This document shows, one piece after another, positions 9,337 to 18,688 of a stretch of DNA of 41,908 bases. Each line of letters begins with the position of its first letter. Positions within the stretch are counted from its first letter, which is position 1. The notes under the pieces were generated by a model. That model did no database searches. It was not told the DNA's origin and saw only the letters and a list, made by a program, of their open reading frames with translations. The stretch is from contig NZ_JAQRFN010000029.1 in assembly GCF_028598555.1 (NCBI RefSeq), forward strand, positions 1-41,908, written 5' to 3'. A program made the translations under genes and the position numbers. Origin of the DNA: Xenorhabdus anantnagensis (GTDB lineage Bacteria; Pseudomonadota; Gammaproteobacteria; Enterobacterales; Enterobacteriaceae).

Positions 9337-9732
9337 TTAGAAAAACAGTGCAACGCCGAGAATCACGGCAGTAACAATAATGGTGGTTGCCCATAGCAGT
9401 TTGATAATCGGCCCAGGTGACATTTTTTCATTTTTGACAATGATATTGAGAGCCTTTGGTGCCAGCTCAAACCATGTTTTTGTATGCAGCAAGGTTGCCA
9501 GCAGGGTGATGATATTAATCAACAGCACCGCAGGGTGTTGCAAGAAAGAAACAAATCCCGCCCAGCTTTCCGGGCCATCTTTCAGAGCAAACAAACCGTA
9601 AAGCACTAGCAAGCTGAACCAAACAGTAGGGATAGATGTACCTTCGCGCAGCATATAAAAACGATAAAATCCCAGTTTTTGCCACCAATTAGCTTCCATG
9701 CCACGTACATAAGGTTTACGTTTTGTCGTCAT
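9337..9732 (-). CDS. frdC: fumarate reductase membrane anchor subunit C
   Basis: Second membrane anchor of the quinol:fumarate reductase. The 131-residue length equals that of E. coli FrdC. The conserved start MTTKRKPYV, the [15 protein letters not shown] segment (here [19 protein letters not shown]) and [14 protein letters not shown] are all present, with three predicted membrane helices. It is third in the operon, 14 bases after frdB. Together with FrdD it carries the menaquinol sites that pass electrons to the FrdB iron-sulfur clusters during anaerobic respiration. Confidence 0.97.
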   Translation of the reverse strand: MTTKRKPYVRGMEANWWQKLGFYRFYMLREGTSIPTVWFSLLVLYGLFALKDGPESWAGFVSFLQHPAVLLINIITLLATLLHTKTWFELAPKALNIIVKNEKMSPGPIIKLLWATTIIVTAVILGVALFF

Positions 9733-9746
9733 TACTTTTCCCTCCC

Positions 9747-10481
9747 TTATTGTGGTTTCAGCATGGAGATAATGAAATCTTTGGCACTTTCTGCTTTGCT
9801 TTGCTGAATGGCCCCCGCTGGATCAACATGTTTCGGGCACACTTCAGAGCAATAACCAACGAAAGTACAAGACCAGACTCCATTGTCACTGTTGATTTGC
9901 GGCATACGTTCTTTTTTACCGTGGTCACGGTTATCAAGGTTATAGCGATGTGCCAATGTAACCGCAGCAGGCCCAATAAACTCAGGATTCAAGCCAAATT
10001 GAGGACAGGCGGCGTAGCACAAGCCACAGTTGATACAACCTGAAAATTGATGGTATTTTGCCATCTGGGCTGGTGTCTGCACATTCGGGCCATCAGCAGG
10101 TTTGCGATCGTTGCCGATTATATAGGGTTTGATGGCTTCCAGACTCTCAATAAAGTGAGTCATATCCACCACTAAATCCCGCTCAATTGGGAAATTGCCC
10201 AGTGCTTCGACTTTCATTCCTTGGGCATAATCGCGCAGAAATATTTTACATGCCAATTTTGGTACACGGTTTACCATCATGCCGCAAGAACCACAGATTG
10301 CCATGCGGCAAGACCAGCGGTAAGAAAGGTCTGGCGCCAGATTGTCCTTGATGTAACCCAACGCATCCAACAGTGAAGTTTGCTCATCGTAAGGCACTTC
10401 ATAAGTGACGAAATGAGGTTCACTGTCAATTTCCGGGTTATAGCGCATGACTTCCATTTTCAGGTTTTTCATCTCAGTCAT
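9747..10481 (-). CDS. frdB: fumarate reductase iron-sulfur subunit
   Basis: Electron-transfer subunit of fumarate reductase, 244 residues. The N-terminal ferredoxin domain binds [2Fe-2S] through [13 protein letters not shown]. The C-terminal domain carries [15 protein letters not shown] and [11 protein letters not shown] for the [4Fe-4S] and [3Fe-4S] clusters. The start at 10481 ([11 protein letters not shown]) matches E. coli FrdB and overlaps the end of frdA by eight bases, as in the E. coli operon. A longer in-frame reading upstream lies wholly within frdA and is not used. Confidence 0.97.
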   Translation of the reverse strand: MTEMKNLKMEVMRYNPEIDSEPHFVTYEVPYDEQTSLLDALGYIKDNLAPDLSYRWSCRMAICGSCGMMVNRVPKLACKIFLRDYAQGMKVEALGNFPIERDLVVDMTHFIESLEAIKPYIIGNDRKPADGPNVQTPAQMAKYHQFSGCINCGLCYAACPQFGLNPEFIGPAAVTLAHRYNLDNRDHGKKERMPQINSDNGVWSCTFVGYCSEVCPKHVDPAGAIQQSKAESAKDFIISMLKPQ

Positions 10482-12270
10482 TCGCTTGCTCCTTCTGTTG
10501 TTTCTCTTGTGCAGCCGCTTCACCCCCATACGCCCGCTTCGCTGGTTGAGATTTGGTGATCTTCACATCACTGTATTCCAGCCGTGGGGCACTTTCAGGA
10601 TCATAGAAGGCCAGCGTATGCTTTAAGAAATTCTCATCGTCACGTTCGGTACAACCCTCATCAAGACGCTGGTGGGCACCACGTGATTCTTTACGATTAA
10701 TTGCGGAATGCGCCATACATTCAGCAACATCCAAGCCAAAACCTAATTCGATGGTATAGAGCAGGTCGGTATTGAATACACTGGAACGGTCGCTGATTTC
10801 GATATGCTTGAAACGTTCTTTCAACTCGGCAATTTTGTCGATGGTTTTCTGCATCAATTCTGGTGTACGGTAAATTCCGCAGCCTTCTTCCATTGAAGTC
10901 CCCAGTTCATCGCGAATTTTCGCCCAGCTTTCACCACCTTTCTGGTTCAGTAACTGATTGAGTTTATCTTCGACATCACGGGCTTGGGCATCCAGAGCGC
11001 TATTACTGGCAGGTTTCACTTCCTGAATATGTTTGACTGCTTCTTCACCGGCCAAACGACCAAATACAACCAGCTCAGCCAGAGAGTTAGAACCGAGGCG
11101 GTTTGCGCCATGTAAGCCGACAGAAGAACATTCCCCAATCGCAAACAGCCCTTTGATGCGGGTCTCGCATTGCTGATTCGTTTCGATTCCGCCCATGGTG
11201 TAATGCGCAGTTGGGCGAACAGGAATTGGCTCTTTGACCGGATCAACACCGACATAGGCTTTTGCCAGCTCACAGATAAACGGCAGGCGCTCGAGCAGCT
11301 TTTTCTCACCCAAATGGCGTAAATCCAGATGTACCACATCACCGCGCGGAGTTGCGATGGTGCGGCCTGCACGCCACTCATGCCAGAATGCTTGAGATAC
11401 TTTGTCGCGTGGGCCTAATTCCATATATTTGTTTTCAGGATTTCCGAGAGGTGTTTCTGGCCCCAAACCATAATCCTGTAGATAACGATAGCCATCCTTG
11501 TTCACCAGAATCCCGCCTTCACCACGGCAGCCTTCAGTCATCAAAATGCCGGAACCGGGCAGGCCTGTTGGGTGATATTGTACAAATTCCATATCGCGCA
11601 ATGGGACACCGTGACGGAATGCGATTCCCATGCCATCACCAGTGACAATGCCGCCATTGGTGTTATAACGGTATACGCGACCGGCTCCGCCTGTCGCCAT
11701 AATGACCGCGTTGGCGCGGATCTGAACTTTCGTTCCTTCCATCATATTCAGCGCAACCAATCCGCGGGCTTGTCCTTCATCTACCAAAATATCGAGCACA
11801 AAATGCTCATCAAAGCGCTGAATTTGTGAGTACTTGAGGGATGTTTGGAACAATGTATGGAGCATATGAAAGCCGGTTTTATCGGCGGCAAACCATGTGC
11901 GTTCAATTTTCATACCGCCGAAACGGCGCACGTTCACAGAGCCATCGTCCCTGCGGCTCCATGGACAACCCCATTGTTCCAGTTGGATCATTTCTGTTGG
12001 GCAATGTTTGACAAAATACTCCACCACATCTTGTTCGCACAGCCAGTCACCACCGGATACGGTGTCATTAAAGTGAAAGTCATAGGAATCGTGCGATTGG
12101 GTAACTGCGGCTGATCCACCTTCTGCGGCCACAGTATGGCTACGCATAGGATACACTTTTGAGATCAAGGCGATTTTGAGTTGAGGATTGGCTTCAGCAG
12201 CAGCGATGGCAGCCCGTAGCCCAGCGCCACCAGCTCCGATAATCGCGAGGTCGACATTGAAGGTTTGCAC
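10474..12270 (-). CDS. frdA: fumarate reductase flavoprotein subunit
   Basis: Catalytic subunit that reduces fumarate to succinate on the cytoplasmic face of the membrane during anaerobic growth. The 598 residues are close to E. coli FrdA (602). Visible landmarks are the dinucleotide-binding [12 protein letters not shown] at the N-terminus, His45 in [11 protein letters not shown] as the covalent FAD attachment site, the substrate-binding [15 protein letters not shown] loop and [11 protein letters not shown]. It is first gene of frdABCD, divergent from epmA as in E. coli, with an 814-base AT-rich gap between. A class II FNR-type promoter candidate lies about 108 bases upstream of the start. 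Confidence 0.98.
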   Translation of the reverse strand: MQTFNVDLAIIGAGGAGLRAAIAAAEANPQLKIALISKVYPMRSHTVAAEGGSAAVTQSHDSYDFHFNDTVSGGDWLCEQDVVEYFVKHCPTEMIQLEQWGCPWSRRDDGSVNVRRFGGMKIERTWFAADKTGFHMLHTLFQTSLKYSQIQRFDEHFVLDILVDEGQARGLVALNMMEGTKVQIRANAVIMATGGAGRVYRYNTNGGIVTGDGMGIAFRHGVPLRDMEFVQYHPTGLPGSGILMTEGCRGEGGILVNKDGYRYLQDYGLGPETPLGNPENKYMELGPRDKVSQAFWHEWRAGRTIATPRGDVVHLDLRHLGEKKLLERLPFICELAKAYVGVDPVKEPIPVRPTAHYTMGGIETNQQCETRIKGLFAIGECSSVGLHGANRLGSNSLAELVVFGRLAGEEAVKHIQEVKPASNSALDAQARDVEDKLNQLLNQKGGESWAKIRDELGTSMEEGCGIYRTPELMQKTIDKIAELKERFKHIEISDRSSVFNTDLLYTIELGFGLDVAECMAHSAINRKESRGAHQRLDEGCTERDDENFLKHTLAFYDPESAPRLEYSDVKITKSQPAKRAYGGEAAAQEKQQKEQAND

Positions 12271-12384
12271 TGCTCTTCTCCCTTGTTCAAGTGAAACAAT
12301 TTTTCTTGTTTAACGAAGTATTGAAGGTAATTTTCTATACCTTAATGATTTAGGGACGATATCTATTACTTTTTGTATGGTTTA

Positions 12385-12426
12385 AGTATAACGGATAGTT
12401 GAGAGTGTAAATTTGATATGAATGCG
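12385..12426 (-). promoter_or_regulatory. candidate FNR-dependent (class II) promoter of frdABCD
   Basis: Reading the minus strand, CGCATTCATATCAA (12413-12426) holds a perfect downstream FNR half-site ATCAA and a poor upstream half. A -10 hexamer TATACT lies at 12385-12390. A start site at about 12378 would place the FNR centre at exactly -41.5, the geometry of class II FNR promoters, and no good -35 is needed there. E. coli frd is known to be FNR-activated. The half-site is degenerate, so the call is moderate. Confidence 0.4.
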
Positions 12427-13060
12427 GGTTTTGCAGGATTTTGCCGATAAAATGTGAGTTATATCATGTTTTTTCTCAGTGGTATTATAACTGTAATAAA
12501 TAATAGCTATTAATTTATGGATTTGGATGTAGTGGGCTTATATTTTATAAATAAATCATTCAGATATAGTTTGGTTTATTTTTACACTACCAACATAATG
12601 TTAATATATTCAGATTTTTGATTTCTTAATGAAAAGTATATGGTGATTAGCTAGTCTATTTTATTTCTTTACAGTGGCTAGGTTGTGAATATAGCATGGT
12701 TATGAAATATTATTTGGCTGAGTTATTTTTACTCTTCTGATGATAATAGACTTATTATCCGAATTGGCTTGCTATTTTAGTCAATCTAGTGAGTGGATTT
12801 GGCTTTTGTATAAAAATTATTTTTTATATTTATATTTATATTAATTATTTTCATGTTCTTATGTATTTTAAAACTCTCTTATTTATAAAAAAACAAAATA
12901 TTTTTTGATTTGTATATTGTTTATATATTATTTTATAGCACATGCTTTTTAAATAATTAATTTATCTTAAGTAATGAAAAATTAAAATGGGAAGTTACAG
13001 GCAATAAGTTTAAGACAATGAATTGTCTGGCTGACTTGATGCAGGTAAACTGCGCGTTTT
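12427..13060. other. long AT-rich non-coding spacer between frdA and epmA
   Basis: About 630 bases with no credible reading frame, RNA gene or repeat family. It is much more AT-rich than the flanking genes, with runs of A and T and bent-DNA-like tracts near 12810-12960. It must contain the epmA promoter close to its right end. AT-rich stretches like this are typical H-NS targets, but nothing specific can be named. Confidence 0.5.
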
Positions 13061-13084
13061 GTTTTATTTTGGAGTCATAACAAC

Positions 13085-14062
13085 ATGAACGAAGACGCGA
13101 ATTGGCAGCCAAGTGCTCCTATCGCCAATTTATTGAAAAGGGCGGAGATTCTAACAGAAATACGGCGCTTTTTCGCAGAACGTGGGGTGTTGGAAGTTGA
13201 AACTCCTGCCATGAGTCAAGCGACTGTCACCGACGTTCATCTGGTACCTTTCCAGACACAGTTCGTTGGGCCGGGAGCGGCAGATGGTTTGACTCTGTAC
13301 CTGATGACTAGTCCTGAATATCACATGAAGCGTTTGTTGGCAGCCGGAAGTGGTTCCATTTATCAGATGGGGAAAAGTTTCCGCAATGAGGAAGCAGGCC
13401 GTCATCATAATCCAGAATTCACCATGTTGGAATGGTATCGTCCGCATTACGACATGTACCGCTTAATGAATGAAGTGGATGATTTGTTGCAACAGATTTT
13501 GGATTGCGAAAGTGCCGAATCACTTTCTTACCAACAGGCCTTCATTCGATATCTGAATATCGATCCTCTTACTGCAAGCAAAGAAAAATTGCGTGAAGTG
13601 GCGGCGAAACTCGATCTCAGTAATATCGCTGATCAGGAAGAAGATCGGGATACTTTACTGCAACTTCTTTTCGTCATGGGCGTAGAAACTCAGATCGGCA
13701 TTGAAAAACCGACATTTATCTATCACTTTCCAACTTCTCAAGCTGCATTGGCAGAAATCAGCAAGGAAGATCACCGGGTTGCGGAGCGTTTTGAAGTCTA
13801 TTTCAAGGGCATGGAGCTGGCGAATGGTTTTCGTGAACTGACGGACAGCGATGAACAGCGTCTTCGTTTCGAACAAGATAACCGTAAACGTGAAGCGATG
13901 GGGTTGCCTGTTCAGCTTATTGATGAATACCTGCTTGCTGCTCTTGCACACGGAATGCCTGAATGCGCTGGTGTGGCATTGGGGGTGGATCGTCTGATTA
14001 TGTTGGCATTGGGTGCTGATCGGATTAGTGAAGTGATTGCTTTTCCTGTGGGGATCTCGTGA
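13085..14062 (+). CDS. epmA: elongation factor P (R)-beta-lysyltransferase
   Basis: EpmA (also PoxA, YjeA or GenX) is a truncated class II lysyl-tRNA synthetase paralogue that attaches (R)-beta-lysine to a conserved Lys of EF-P, helping ribosomes through polyproline. The 325 residues match E. coli EpmA along the whole length: [14 protein letters not shown], the motif 2 region [31 protein letters not shown] and the C-terminal motif 3 [16 protein letters not shown]. As in the family, there is no anticodon-binding domain. Ribosome site GGAG lies about 10 bases before the ATG. It is divergent from frdA, as in E. coli, and followed by a strong terminator. Confidence 0.97.
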   Translation: MNEDANWQPSAPIANLLKRAEILTEIRRFFAERGVLEVETPAMSQATVTDVHLVPFQTQFVGPGAADGLTLYLMTSPEYHMKRLLAAGSGSIYQMGKSFRNEEAGRHHNPEFTMLEWYRPHYDMYRLMNEVDDLLQQILDCESAESLSYQQAFIRYLNIDPLTASKEKLREVAAKLDLSNIADQEEDRDTLLQLLFVMGVETQIGIEKPTFIYHFPTSQAALAEISKEDHRVAERFEVYFKGMELANGFRELTDSDEQRLRFEQDNRKREAMGLPVQLIDEYLLAALAHGMPECAGVALGVDRLIMLALGADRISEVIAFPVGIS

Positions 14063-14105
14063 CAACATTATTTATGTCATATACCCAGCTCTGTTAGTCT
14101 CGATT

Positions 14106-14135
14106 GGGGCAGTCTTGGACTGCCCCTTTATTTTT
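14106..14135 (+). terminator. Rho-independent terminator of epmA
   Basis: A perfect 9-bp GC-rich stem (GGGGCAGTC / GACTGCCCC) with loop TTG is followed by TTTATTTTT, 43 bases after the epmA stop. A textbook intrinsic terminator. Confidence 0.9.
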
Positions 14136-14167
14136 ACATTATTTGGCTCTTATATTATCTGCACTGA

Positions 14168-15247
14168 TTATTTATGTTCGTGATGTTTTTTCAGAAACTT
14201 CACTGCCAAATCAGGGAAATCTGTGAAGGCGCCATCGACATTAGCTTTGTTGAAAACAATATCGAATAATTGGTCGCCGCTGGTGGCATATTTCGGCAAT
14301 TGATCGATACGGATAGTGTACGGGTGTACCACCAGATGGCTGGCGTGAGCCTCTTTCACCATGCTGGTTAATTTAATGTTGTTTGGCTTAGAGTCACTGA
14401 CGATAAGCATGTGGTAATCAGGGCCAATTCCATCAGCATATTTTGCCACTTCTTTCATCGCACCAGGTTTAAACATCCAGTCATAGCTATAATTCTGCCA
14501 TGTGCCATCTGATTTTTGTTCGTAAGTTTCCTTCCAGTCGGTGTAAGCGATAAGCTGAACCAGTTTCAGATCCATTCCCAGTTTCGGCTCTAGCTCATTT
14601 TTGATGCGCTTGAGTTCATTGGTATCAAAACATTGCAGATAAACTTTATCGCTCTTTTTGGTATAGCCATATTGTTTCAGGACTTCCAGCACCTTGCTGG
14701 TGATATCTTTGCCTTCCTGACGATGAAACCACGGTGCTTTGATCTCAGGATAGATGCCAATGTCTTTGCCCGTGGACTTATTCAGACCTTGAATAAATTC
14801 AAGTTCTTCCTGAAAGGTATGAATGTGGAAATCTGATTTCCCCATCGGAAAACGACCAGGATAGCTTTGAACTTTTTTGCCATTCTTGATATCAAAACCT
14901 TCAGTAAATTTCAGTGACTTAATTTCTGGCAGGGTAAAGTCGATGGCATAGTAGCGACCGTCAGCACGGGCACGGTTTGGAAAACGTTCTGCGACATCGG
15001 TTACGCGATCAAGATAATGATCGTGTAATACAATGAGCTGGTCATCTTTAGTCATTACCAGATCTTGCTCAAGATAATCGGCACCTTGTGCATAGGCCAT
15101 TGCTTTGGCGGGTAATGTATGTTCAGGCAAATAACCGCTGGCACCACGATGGGCGATAACTATCTTATCAGCAGCAGCATACGCAATGCCTGACATTGAT
15201 GATGCTAGCAGAATGCCTGCCATGATTGCCTTGATGGGGGTCTGCAT
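14168..15247 (-). CDS. glpQ: periplasmic glycerophosphodiester phosphodiesterase
   Basis: GlpQ hydrolyses glycerophosphodiesters such as glycerophosphocholine to sn-glycerol-3-phosphate and an alcohol in the periplasm. A signal peptide spans about residues 1-25 (MQTPIKAIMAGILL to IAYAA). The mature part has IAHRGASGYLPEHT, with the catalytic His-Arg pair, then LEQDLVMTKDD and LHDHYLDRVTD for Ca2+ and substrate binding, and YPEIKAPWFH. It aligns with E. coli GlpQ throughout (359 versus 358 residues). The start at 15247 is chosen for GGAGAAA just upstream and for the signal peptide; an extension to 15283 is unlikely. In E. coli it is the second gene of glpTQ; here glpT is separated by an inserted plus-strand gene, so glpQ needs its own promoter or read-through. 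Confidence 0.97.
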   Translation of the reverse strand: MQTPIKAIMAGILLASSMSGIAYAAADKIVIAHRGASGYLPEHTLPAKAMAYAQGADYLEQDLVMTKDDQLIVLHDHYLDRVTDVAERFPNRARADGRYYAIDFTLPEIKSLKFTEGFDIKNGKKVQSYPGRFPMGKSDFHIHTFQEELEFIQGLNKSTGKDIGIYPEIKAPWFHRQEGKDITSKVLEVLKQYGYTKKSDKVYLQCFDTNELKRIKNELEPKLGMDLKLVQLIAYTDWKETYEQKSDGTWQNYSYDWMFKPGAMKEVAKYADGIGPDYHMLIVSDSKPNNIKLTSMVKEAHASHLVVHPYTIRIDQLPKYATSGDQLFDIVFNKANVDGAFTDFPDLAVKFLKKHHEHK

Positions 15248-15611
15248 TGGGTTTCTCCATATTCTAATAAAAATATTAAACAAGAAATTATACTGCTGAT
15301 CGCTTCACTGATTTTTTATCATCAGGCAGAAGAATAGGGTGATTATTCAGATTGCTTTTTATATAAAATAATAGCGTAATACAATCCTGAATATTGGTTT
15401 TACCAGCAGCATGTCACAGTTTTATGACATAAAAATTGCTCTTTAGATTTTGTTTATGATTAGTCTTATCCTATCTGTTATTAAATGAACAAAATCATAA
15501 GATAGAATCGATTTTTTATATTTAAACAATAGTGGAATAGTCACAGTAAATCATATAAATGGGCGGTAATAAAGTAAGGAATACTTATCATTTCCTAATG
15601 TGGGAGACAAT
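15248..15611. other. intergenic region upstream of glpQ and the orphan gene, with an inverted repeat
   Basis: A 364-base AT-rich spacer between two divergent genes. It holds one clear inverted repeat, ATGTCA-N8-TGACAT at 15411-15430, a possible operator. No convincing promoter hexamers or GlpR site could be fixed near glpQ. Confidence 0.4.
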
Positions 15612-16199
15612 ATGAAGCCTTCACGATCACTTCACTTGAACATTCTGAAATCTGAATATATCAAAGAAATGGAAAAGGACGAAATTAATTATGTTCATGG
15701 TACAAACAGTGCTGCTTTGTTAGGTATTTTTCGGTTTAACGCGTTACTACCAATGAAAGATTTAATGGAAGAGCATTGGTTTGCAAGATATAAAAACAGA
15801 GCATTTCATTCAGGAGAGCATGGGAATACAATATGGTCATATAAGGCCAGCCGTTATCATAACCAGATAGATGAGCCTGATAGATATAGAGCATGTGATG
15901 GAATATCACTTTATAAAGTAGGTGATGTAAAACAATGTGTAAATTATGCGAAATATAGAATGAATAATGGCGCTAATATATCAGTAATTCTTGGGTTTAA
16001 GATTGAACATCCTGAAAGTACTATTGTTTATTTGGAAGGAGAACATCCTTTTTTTAGGGGGAGGCTAAGTATTTATTTCCTTAAGAAAATATATGTACCA
16101 CCAGGCAAAGCTGAGGTGATAAAAAATTTATTAATAAGATATGGGAATGAAGAAAATATCTATAAGGTGAAAGAAAGCAACGTATTTATCAATGTATAA
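15612..16199 (+). CDS. orphan protein of unknown function, weakly ADP-ribosyltransferase-like
   Basis: A 195-residue soluble protein I do not recognise. The start at ATG 15612 is chosen over GTG 15600 because GGGAGA lies just before it. It has no signal peptide or membrane segment and is rich in Lys, Tyr and Asn. Three features faintly recall the ADP-ribosyltransferase/PARP-DarT fold: YVHGTNSAALLGIF near the N-terminus (the H-G-T plus 'LL.IF' pattern of the NAD-binding strand), ISLYKVGDVKQCVNYAKYR in the middle (strand plus helix with aromatic residues), and RLSIYFLKKIYVPPGKAEVI near the end (a final strand where a catalytic Glu would sit). This is pattern resemblance only. The gene stands alone between glpQ and glpT, opposite in strand to both, in AT-rich DNA, with a strong hairpin after it, which suggests acquisition by transfer. 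A toxin or effector role is possible but unproven. Confidence 0.65.
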   Translation: MKPSRSLHLNILKSEYIKEMEKDEINYVHGTNSAALLGIFRFNALLPMKDLMEEHWFARYKNRAFHSGEHGNTIWSYKASRYHNQIDEPDRYRACDGISLYKVGDVKQCVNYAKYRMNNGANISVILGFKIEHPESTIVYLEGEHPFFRGRLSIYFLKKIYVPPGKAEVIKNLLIRYGNEENIYKVKESNVFINV

Positions 16200-16243
16200 G
16201 ATGCTTAACTACTTTGGTTTAAAATGTTCAGTATTACTAATGA

Positions 16244-16274
16244 AATCGCAGTACAATTTTATTGTACTGCGATT
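16244..16274. terminator. bidirectional hairpin between the orphan gene and glpT
   Basis: A perfect 14-bp stem (AATCGCAGTACAAT and its complement) with loop TTT lies between two convergent genes. It probably ends both transcripts, although no long T-run follows on either strand. Confidence 0.65.
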
Positions 16275-16307
16275 GATATAGTTATTAATCAATGTCTTTT
16301 TGTTATA

Positions 16308-17660
16308 TCACTGACCTTGACGGGCAATTTCCTGCTTGTGTTTATTCTCACTTAACATGACAAATAAAAGCAGGATAACAGAGAGGGCGCTACCGCCGAT
16401 CATAACCATAAAGCCGCCATCCCAACCAAAGAAGTCAACGGTGTAACCGACGATGATACTGGCTGCAACCGAGCCACCCAGATAGCCGAACAAACCAGTA
16501 AAGCCTGCTGCTGTCCCTGCCGCTTTTTTCGGTGCCAGTTCCAGAGCATGCAGGCCGATCAGCATGACTGGACCGTAAATCAGGAAGCCGATAACCAGCA
16601 TACAGAGCATATCAATATTCGGGTTACCCGCAGGGTTCATCCAGAACACGATAGTCGCGATAGTGACGAGTATCATGAAGAATACGCCAGTTGCACCACG
16701 GTTGCCTTTGAATACTTTATCAGACATCCAGCCACACAATAACGTCCCCGGAATACCCGCATATTCATACAGGAAGTAAGCCCAGGAAGATTTATCCATG
16801 GCAAAGTGTTTTACTTCCTTCAAGTAAGTTGGTGACCAGTCAAGAATACCGTAGCGCAGCAAATATACGAATACGTTGGCAATTGCGATCATCCACAGCA
16901 ATTTGTTCGGCAAAACGTACTGCATGAAAATTTCTTTTGCTGTCAGTTCCTTTTCATTTTTTTCCGTATAATCAGGTGGATAGTCGTTTTTGTATTCTTC
17001 TATTGGCGGTAAACCACAGGATTGCGGTGTATCGCGCATTAAAGTGAAAACGATTATTGCCACGAGAATCGCTGCAAATGCTGGCATATAAAACGCGGCT
17101 TTCCAATCATTGAACCAAGCCATACCCAACATGAACAGTAATGGTGGAATGCCTCCGCCAACGTTATGAGCACAGTTCCAGACAGAAACAATTCTGCCAC
17201 GCTCTTTCTGCGACCACCAGTGAACCATGGTGCGGCCACAAGGAGGCCAGCCCATACCTTGGAACCAACCGCAGAGGAACAGCAAGACAAACATGATGGC
17301 GATGCTGGAAGTTGCCCATGGTACAAAGCCCATAAACAACATCACTGCCGCTGCCAGTATCAAGCCAGCAGGCAAGAAAACACGTGGATTCGAGCGGTCG
17401 GAAACGGAACCCATGATGAATTTTGAGAATCCGTATGCAATTGAAATACCTGATAGCGCGAAGCCAAGATCCCCTTTAGAAAAGCCTTGCTCGATCAAAG
17501 ACGGTATAGCTAACGCAAAGTTTTTTCTTACCAAGTAGTAAGCTGCATATCCAAAGAATATCCCCATAAAAATTTGCCAGCGCAAGCGACGATAGAGTGG
17601 ATCTATTTCTTGCGCAGGCAACCGTGCCTTATGAGGCGTCGGCTTGAAAATACTTAACAT
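16308..17660 (-). CDS. glpT: glycerol-3-phosphate/phosphate antiporter
   Basis: GlpT is a 12-helix major-facilitator transporter that brings in sn-glycerol-3-phosphate in exchange for phosphate; in enterobacteria it is also the main entry route of fosfomycin. The 450 residues match E. coli GlpT along the whole length, for instance [55 protein letters not shown] and [20 protein letters not shown]. The start at 17660 has GGAGACAAAT before it; the upstream extension to 17708 has no family counterpart. Two GlpR-like operators (17750-17761, 17950-17961) and a near-consensus CRP site (17887-17902) lie upstream, fitting the known control of glpTQ by glycerol-3-phosphate and cAMP. Its usual partner glpQ is about 1.06 kb downstream rather than adjacent. 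Confidence 0.97.
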   Translation of the reverse strand: MLSIFKPTPHKARLPAQEIDPLYRRLRWQIFMGIFFGYAAYYLVRKNFALAIPSLIEQGFSKGDLGFALSGISIAYGFSKFIMGSVSDRSNPRVFLPAGLILAAAVMLFMGFVPWATSSIAIMFVLLFLCGWFQGMGWPPCGRTMVHWWSQKERGRIVSVWNCAHNVGGGIPPLLFMLGMAWFNDWKAAFYMPAFAAILVAIIVFTLMRDTPQSCGLPPIEEYKNDYPPDYTEKNEKELTAKEIFMQYVLPNKLLWMIAIANVFVYLLRYGILDWSPTYLKEVKHFAMDKSSWAYFLYEYAGIPGTLLCGWMSDKVFKGNRGATGVFFMILVTIATIVFWMNPAGNPNIDMLCMLVIGFLIYGPVMLIGLHALELAPKKAAGTAAGFTGLFGYLGGSVAASIIVGYTVDFFGWDGGFMVMIGGSALSVILLLFVMLSENKHKQEIARQGQ

Positions 17661-17749
17661 ATTTGTCTCCACATGACTTTTGTTTTTGTATGAGCGCATC
17701 ACCACCATTAAACAGTGATGTTGTTAAATGAAATTTTAAGCTATTTATT

Positions 17750-17761
17750 TTCTTTATCGAA
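17750..17761. promoter_or_regulatory. GlpR-like operator core, proximal to glpT
   Basis: TTCTTTATCGAA matches the GlpR core TTCGWWAWCGAW at 11 of 12 positions and lies 89 bases upstream of the glpT start codon. GlpR represses glpT in E. coli. The glpR gene is not in this window. Confidence 0.45.
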
Positions 17762-17886
17762 GAGTATATTAGCTAAAGTAACCTTATATAACTGTGAGGT
17801 ATTGCTAATATCATATAGATATTATTTCGTAAAGTTGGCGATTTTGAGCGATTTAGTACTTTTTAAATATAATTTATTTATAATAT

Positions 17887-17902
17887 CGTGAAGTTTGTCA
17901 CA
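17887..17902. promoter_or_regulatory. CRP-cAMP binding site upstream of glpT
   Basis: CGTGAAGTTTGTCACA differs from the CRP consensus TGTGA-N6-TCACA only at the first base. It lies between the two GlpR-like sites, 226 bases before the glpT start. Catabolite control of glpT is known in E. coli. Confidence 0.6.
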
Positions 17903-17940
17903 ATAAATGGCTTTACTTGTTATTTTTGTACATTTAAAGT

Positions 17941-17966
17941 TCGTTTATGTTCTTTATCAAACAGAA
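17941..17966 (+). repeat. left copy of a 26-bp imperfect direct repeat; includes a second GlpR-like core
   Basis: This sequence and 22204-22229 agree at 23 of 26 positions in the same orientation and bracket the NRPS/mbtH region. Inside it, TTCTTTATCAAA (17950-17961) resembles the GlpR core with two mismatches, exactly 200 bases from the proximal site. It may be an operator, a junction duplication, or both. Confidence 0.5.
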
Positions 17967-18072
17967 CCCCATTATTACTCAGGGGTCTTTACTGATGCAG
18001 CAACCGTAGTTTATATGGATATGGTTTATATGGACATAAGTTATGTAAACATAGTTATATGAGTATAGATAT

Positions 18073-18180
18073 ATAAATATAATCCACATAAACATTAATG
18101 CTATAAATGTAATACACGAAAACATTACTATTATAAATGTAATCCACGAAAATATTACTATTATAAATGTGATCTAATAA
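18073..18180. repeat. 30-bp AT-rich tandem repeat, about 3.6 copies
   Basis: Units begin at 18073, 18103, 18133 and 18163 with ATAAATGT or ATAAATAT followed by AATCCAC or a variant. Units 2 and 3 differ at only two positions. There are no unique spacers, so this is not a CRISPR array. It lies in a 1-kb gene-free region (17661-18688) between glpT and the NRPS gene. Confidence 0.85.
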
Positions 18181-18187
18181 AATAGAT

Positions 18188-18214
18188 GGCAGTGTTCCCC
18201 TGCCTGTTTTTTTT
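18188..18214 (+). terminator. intrinsic-terminator-like hairpin in the gene-free region
   Basis: GGCAG (18188-18192) and CTGCC (18200-18204) form a stem with a 7-base loop, followed by TG and eight consecutive T. No coding gene ends here on the plus strand, so it may end an unrecognised small RNA running through the tandem-repeat region. A competing hairpin CCTGTT/AACAGG overlaps the T-run. Confidence 0.5.
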
Positions 18215-18277
18215 AACAGGTTGTACTAATTATCTGATGATGTTATTTAAATAATATTTTATTTATTAATGTAATTG

Positions 18278-18306
18278 ACGCCTTATTTACATGTTTGGCG
18301 TTTTTT
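18278..18306 (+). terminator. second, weaker terminator-like hairpin
   Basis: ACGCC (18278-18282) pairs with GGCGT (18297-18301), followed by five T. The stem is short and the loop long. It is the second such structure within 100 bases and has no gene upstream. The rest of the spacer up to 18688 shows nothing else recognisable. Confidence 0.3.
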
Positions 18307-18688
18307 ATAACGCAGTTATAAATAAAATGTTTGAAATTAAAATTCAAAATAATGGATATTACTATAAATAGTTATTCATGCTCATGACAGCAGTTTTCAA
18401 GTAGGGTTGGATGACTATTTATGTAGTAAAAATAATAATATCAAGGCGTTAGAAGTATGGTTGCAGATTGTATAGGCGTAATACACTCTGTCTTCCAATT
18501 AATAATTAGATGTATATAAGTTGATTGTTTGATTAATAAAAGATTACAAATTAATACTAATTAATATATTTATTAAATTCGCAAGAAATTTTTTGCAATT
18601 TATTTTTCTATCTCAGTTAATGTCAACGTAAGGTATTTGAAAATACTGAATGTAGGCAGCAACTGGAAAATGACGACTACCTGCACCA

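Noticed and set aside
10474-10529. Longer FrdB start at 10529
   Set aside because: It would extend into frdA and add 16 residues absent from the family; 10481 matches E. coli FrdB.
12427-13060. Small RNA or small gene in the frdA-epmA spacer
   Set aside because: No terminator hairpin with T-run, no ribosome site with reading frame, and only AT-rich low-complexity DNA was found.
18073-18180. Possible CRISPR array
   Set aside because: The 30-bp units are directly contiguous with no unique spacers, and no cas genes are present.
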